Below the pieces are notes generated by a model, which made no database searches, was not told where the DNA came from, and saw only the letters and a program-made list of their open reading frames with translations. The position numbers and the translations under genes are program-made. A DNA stretch of 64,000 nt from Steroidobacteraceae bacterium (GTDB taxonomy: Bacteria > Pseudomonadota > Gammaproteobacteria > Steroidobacterales > Steroidobacteraceae), in assembly GCA_019187185.1 (NCBI GenBank), contig JABAQU010000002.1, positions 62,001 to 126,000 of the forward strand, read 5' to 3'. Below are positions 63,514-64,000 of the stretch, piece after piece (the first letter of the stretch is position 1; each line of letters starts with the position of its first letter).

Positions 63514-64000
63514 GTGAGCCAGGGGCGCGTGAGACCTTCGGAGACCGACCACAGTTTCGCGGCGAGTGCGCGATCCTCCATGCGCCCGCCCGGAATCTCG
63601 GGATTGCAGTTGGCGAAATAGCGGCCGGTCACGCCAGCGAGCCGCGGGTTCGTCGCGACGTAGCACTGGGTCGCCGCCCCCTCGGGGACGCTCTTCATGA
63701 AAGTCCAGCCGATCAGCTCGCTCAGCACTTTCTTCCACTCGGGGAAATGCCTGCCGAGCTTCGTCTTGATGATTCCCGGGTGCACCGAATTCGACGTCGC
63801 GTTCGTGCCGGCGAGCCGGCGCGCGAGCTCGAGCGAGAAGAGCCCGTTCGCGAGCTTGCTCTGGCCATAGGCCCGGTTCGCGTCGTACTCGCCGCGCTCG
63901 CCGGAGAGATTGTCGAACTCGATGCCCTCGGGCGGCGCCCAGATGTAGCCACGGCTCGACAGCACGACGACGCGGCCCCGGGGTGCCGCGACGACGCGGT
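63510..64000 (-). CDS. Short-chain dehydrogenase/reductase, 5' part outside the window
   Basis: Only the last 163 or so residues are inside; the frame remains open through the window edge. RVVVLSSRGYIW is the strand with the catalytic Ser, AYGQSKLAN contains the Tyr-xxx-Lys catalytic pair, and NSVHPGIIKTKLG follows the nicotinamide-binding strand. The later segment GVTGRYFANCNPE is as in retinol-dehydrogenase-like members. The stop overlaps the kup start. Confidence 0.88.
   Translation of the reverse strand, partial: RVVAAPRGRVVVLSSRGYIWAPPEGIEFDNLSGERGEYDANRAYGQSKLANGLFSLELARRLAGTNATSNSVHPGIIKTKLGRHFPEWKKVLSELIGWTFMKSVPEGAATQCYVATNPRLAGVTGRYFANCNPEIPGGRMEDRALAAKLWSVSEGLTRPWLT

Overview
The window is very GC-rich (roughly two thirds G+C) and densely packed, with many 1-4 base overlaps between neighbouring genes. 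Gene content (cbb3 oxidase cluster, Mrp antiporter with fused A-B subunit, NhaR-like and Lrp-type regulators, Fe superoxide dismutase, RhlE, Rnk, FolE, MacAB-TolC, Kup) suggests a free-living aerobic or microaerobic gammaproteobacterium, perhaps near the Steroidobacterales/Nevskiales/Xanthomonadales. That placement is an inference; no rRNA gene is present. Nothing looks like a prophage, integron, insertion sequence or CRISPR array.

Layout. 0-1.4 kb: a RES/Xre toxin-antitoxin pair with a readable promoter, then tRNA-Pro(CGG). 1.5-6.1 kb: a small membrane protein, an orphan molybdopterin oxidoreductase and an unrecognised secreted protein. 6.2-9.7 kb: an ECF sigma factor translationally coupled to a membrane Ser/Thr kinase, converging on a secreted beta-helix protein (9.6-11.6 kb) with a possible C-terminal sorting signal. 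11.6-16.3 kb (minus): a small HTH protein, O-acetylhomoserine sulfhydrylase, a Tat-exported nitrilase-fold protein lacking the nucleophilic Cys, an exported protein and a trypsin-like protease. 16.4-23.9 kb (plus): a DsbA-like protein and ccoNOQP plus assembly genes ccoI, ccoS, a very short FixH-like protein and a SafE-type protein. 24-26.8 kb: cyclopropane fatty acid synthase and an AidB-like flavoprotein. 26.7-28.7 kb: a YeiH exporter, a DUF6356 protein and an Lrp regulator.

28.7-38.6 kb is one unbroken minus-strand run that reads as a stress and ion-homeostasis block: alanine dehydrogenase, tandem UspA protein, Fe-SOD, DUF488, AlkA-type glycosylase, then mrpA(B)CDEFG. A second Lrp gene diverges from ald. 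39-44.9 kb: Rnk, an NhaR-like regulator, NnrS, a putative 2OG-Fe(II) oxygenase, a RelE/ParE-type toxin-antitoxin pair, a TauE/SafE permease and a Tat-exported aldo/keto reductase. 45.2-50.3 kb: RhlE, Dps, the glutathione-dependent formaldehyde pathway (adhC-fghA), an RRM protein and FolE. 50.4-52.2 kb: a PLP enzyme of sulfur amino-acid metabolism and a UPF0114 membrane protein.

52.2-58.8 kb: a LytTR response regulator and its sensor kinase diverge from a MacA-MacB-TolC efflux operon in which the MacB ATPase and permease are separate proteins. The gap between them carries three direct repeats with the spacing and core of LytTR sites, so the pair probably controls itself and the pump. A 73-bp near-perfect palindrome follows tolC. 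58.9-64 kb: a ZIP transporter, a hypoxanthine-DNA glycosylase, an MFS transporter, Kup and the 3' part of a short-chain dehydrogenase cut by the window edge.

Most interesting points: the sigma-kinase pair, whose sigma factor lacks the acidic region-2.2 motif and has a Thr there; the LytTR repeats beside the efflux operon; the palindrome; the nitrilase homologue with Cys replaced by Thr; and the beta-helix protein whose extra C-terminal tail coincides exactly with its overlap with the kinase gene.
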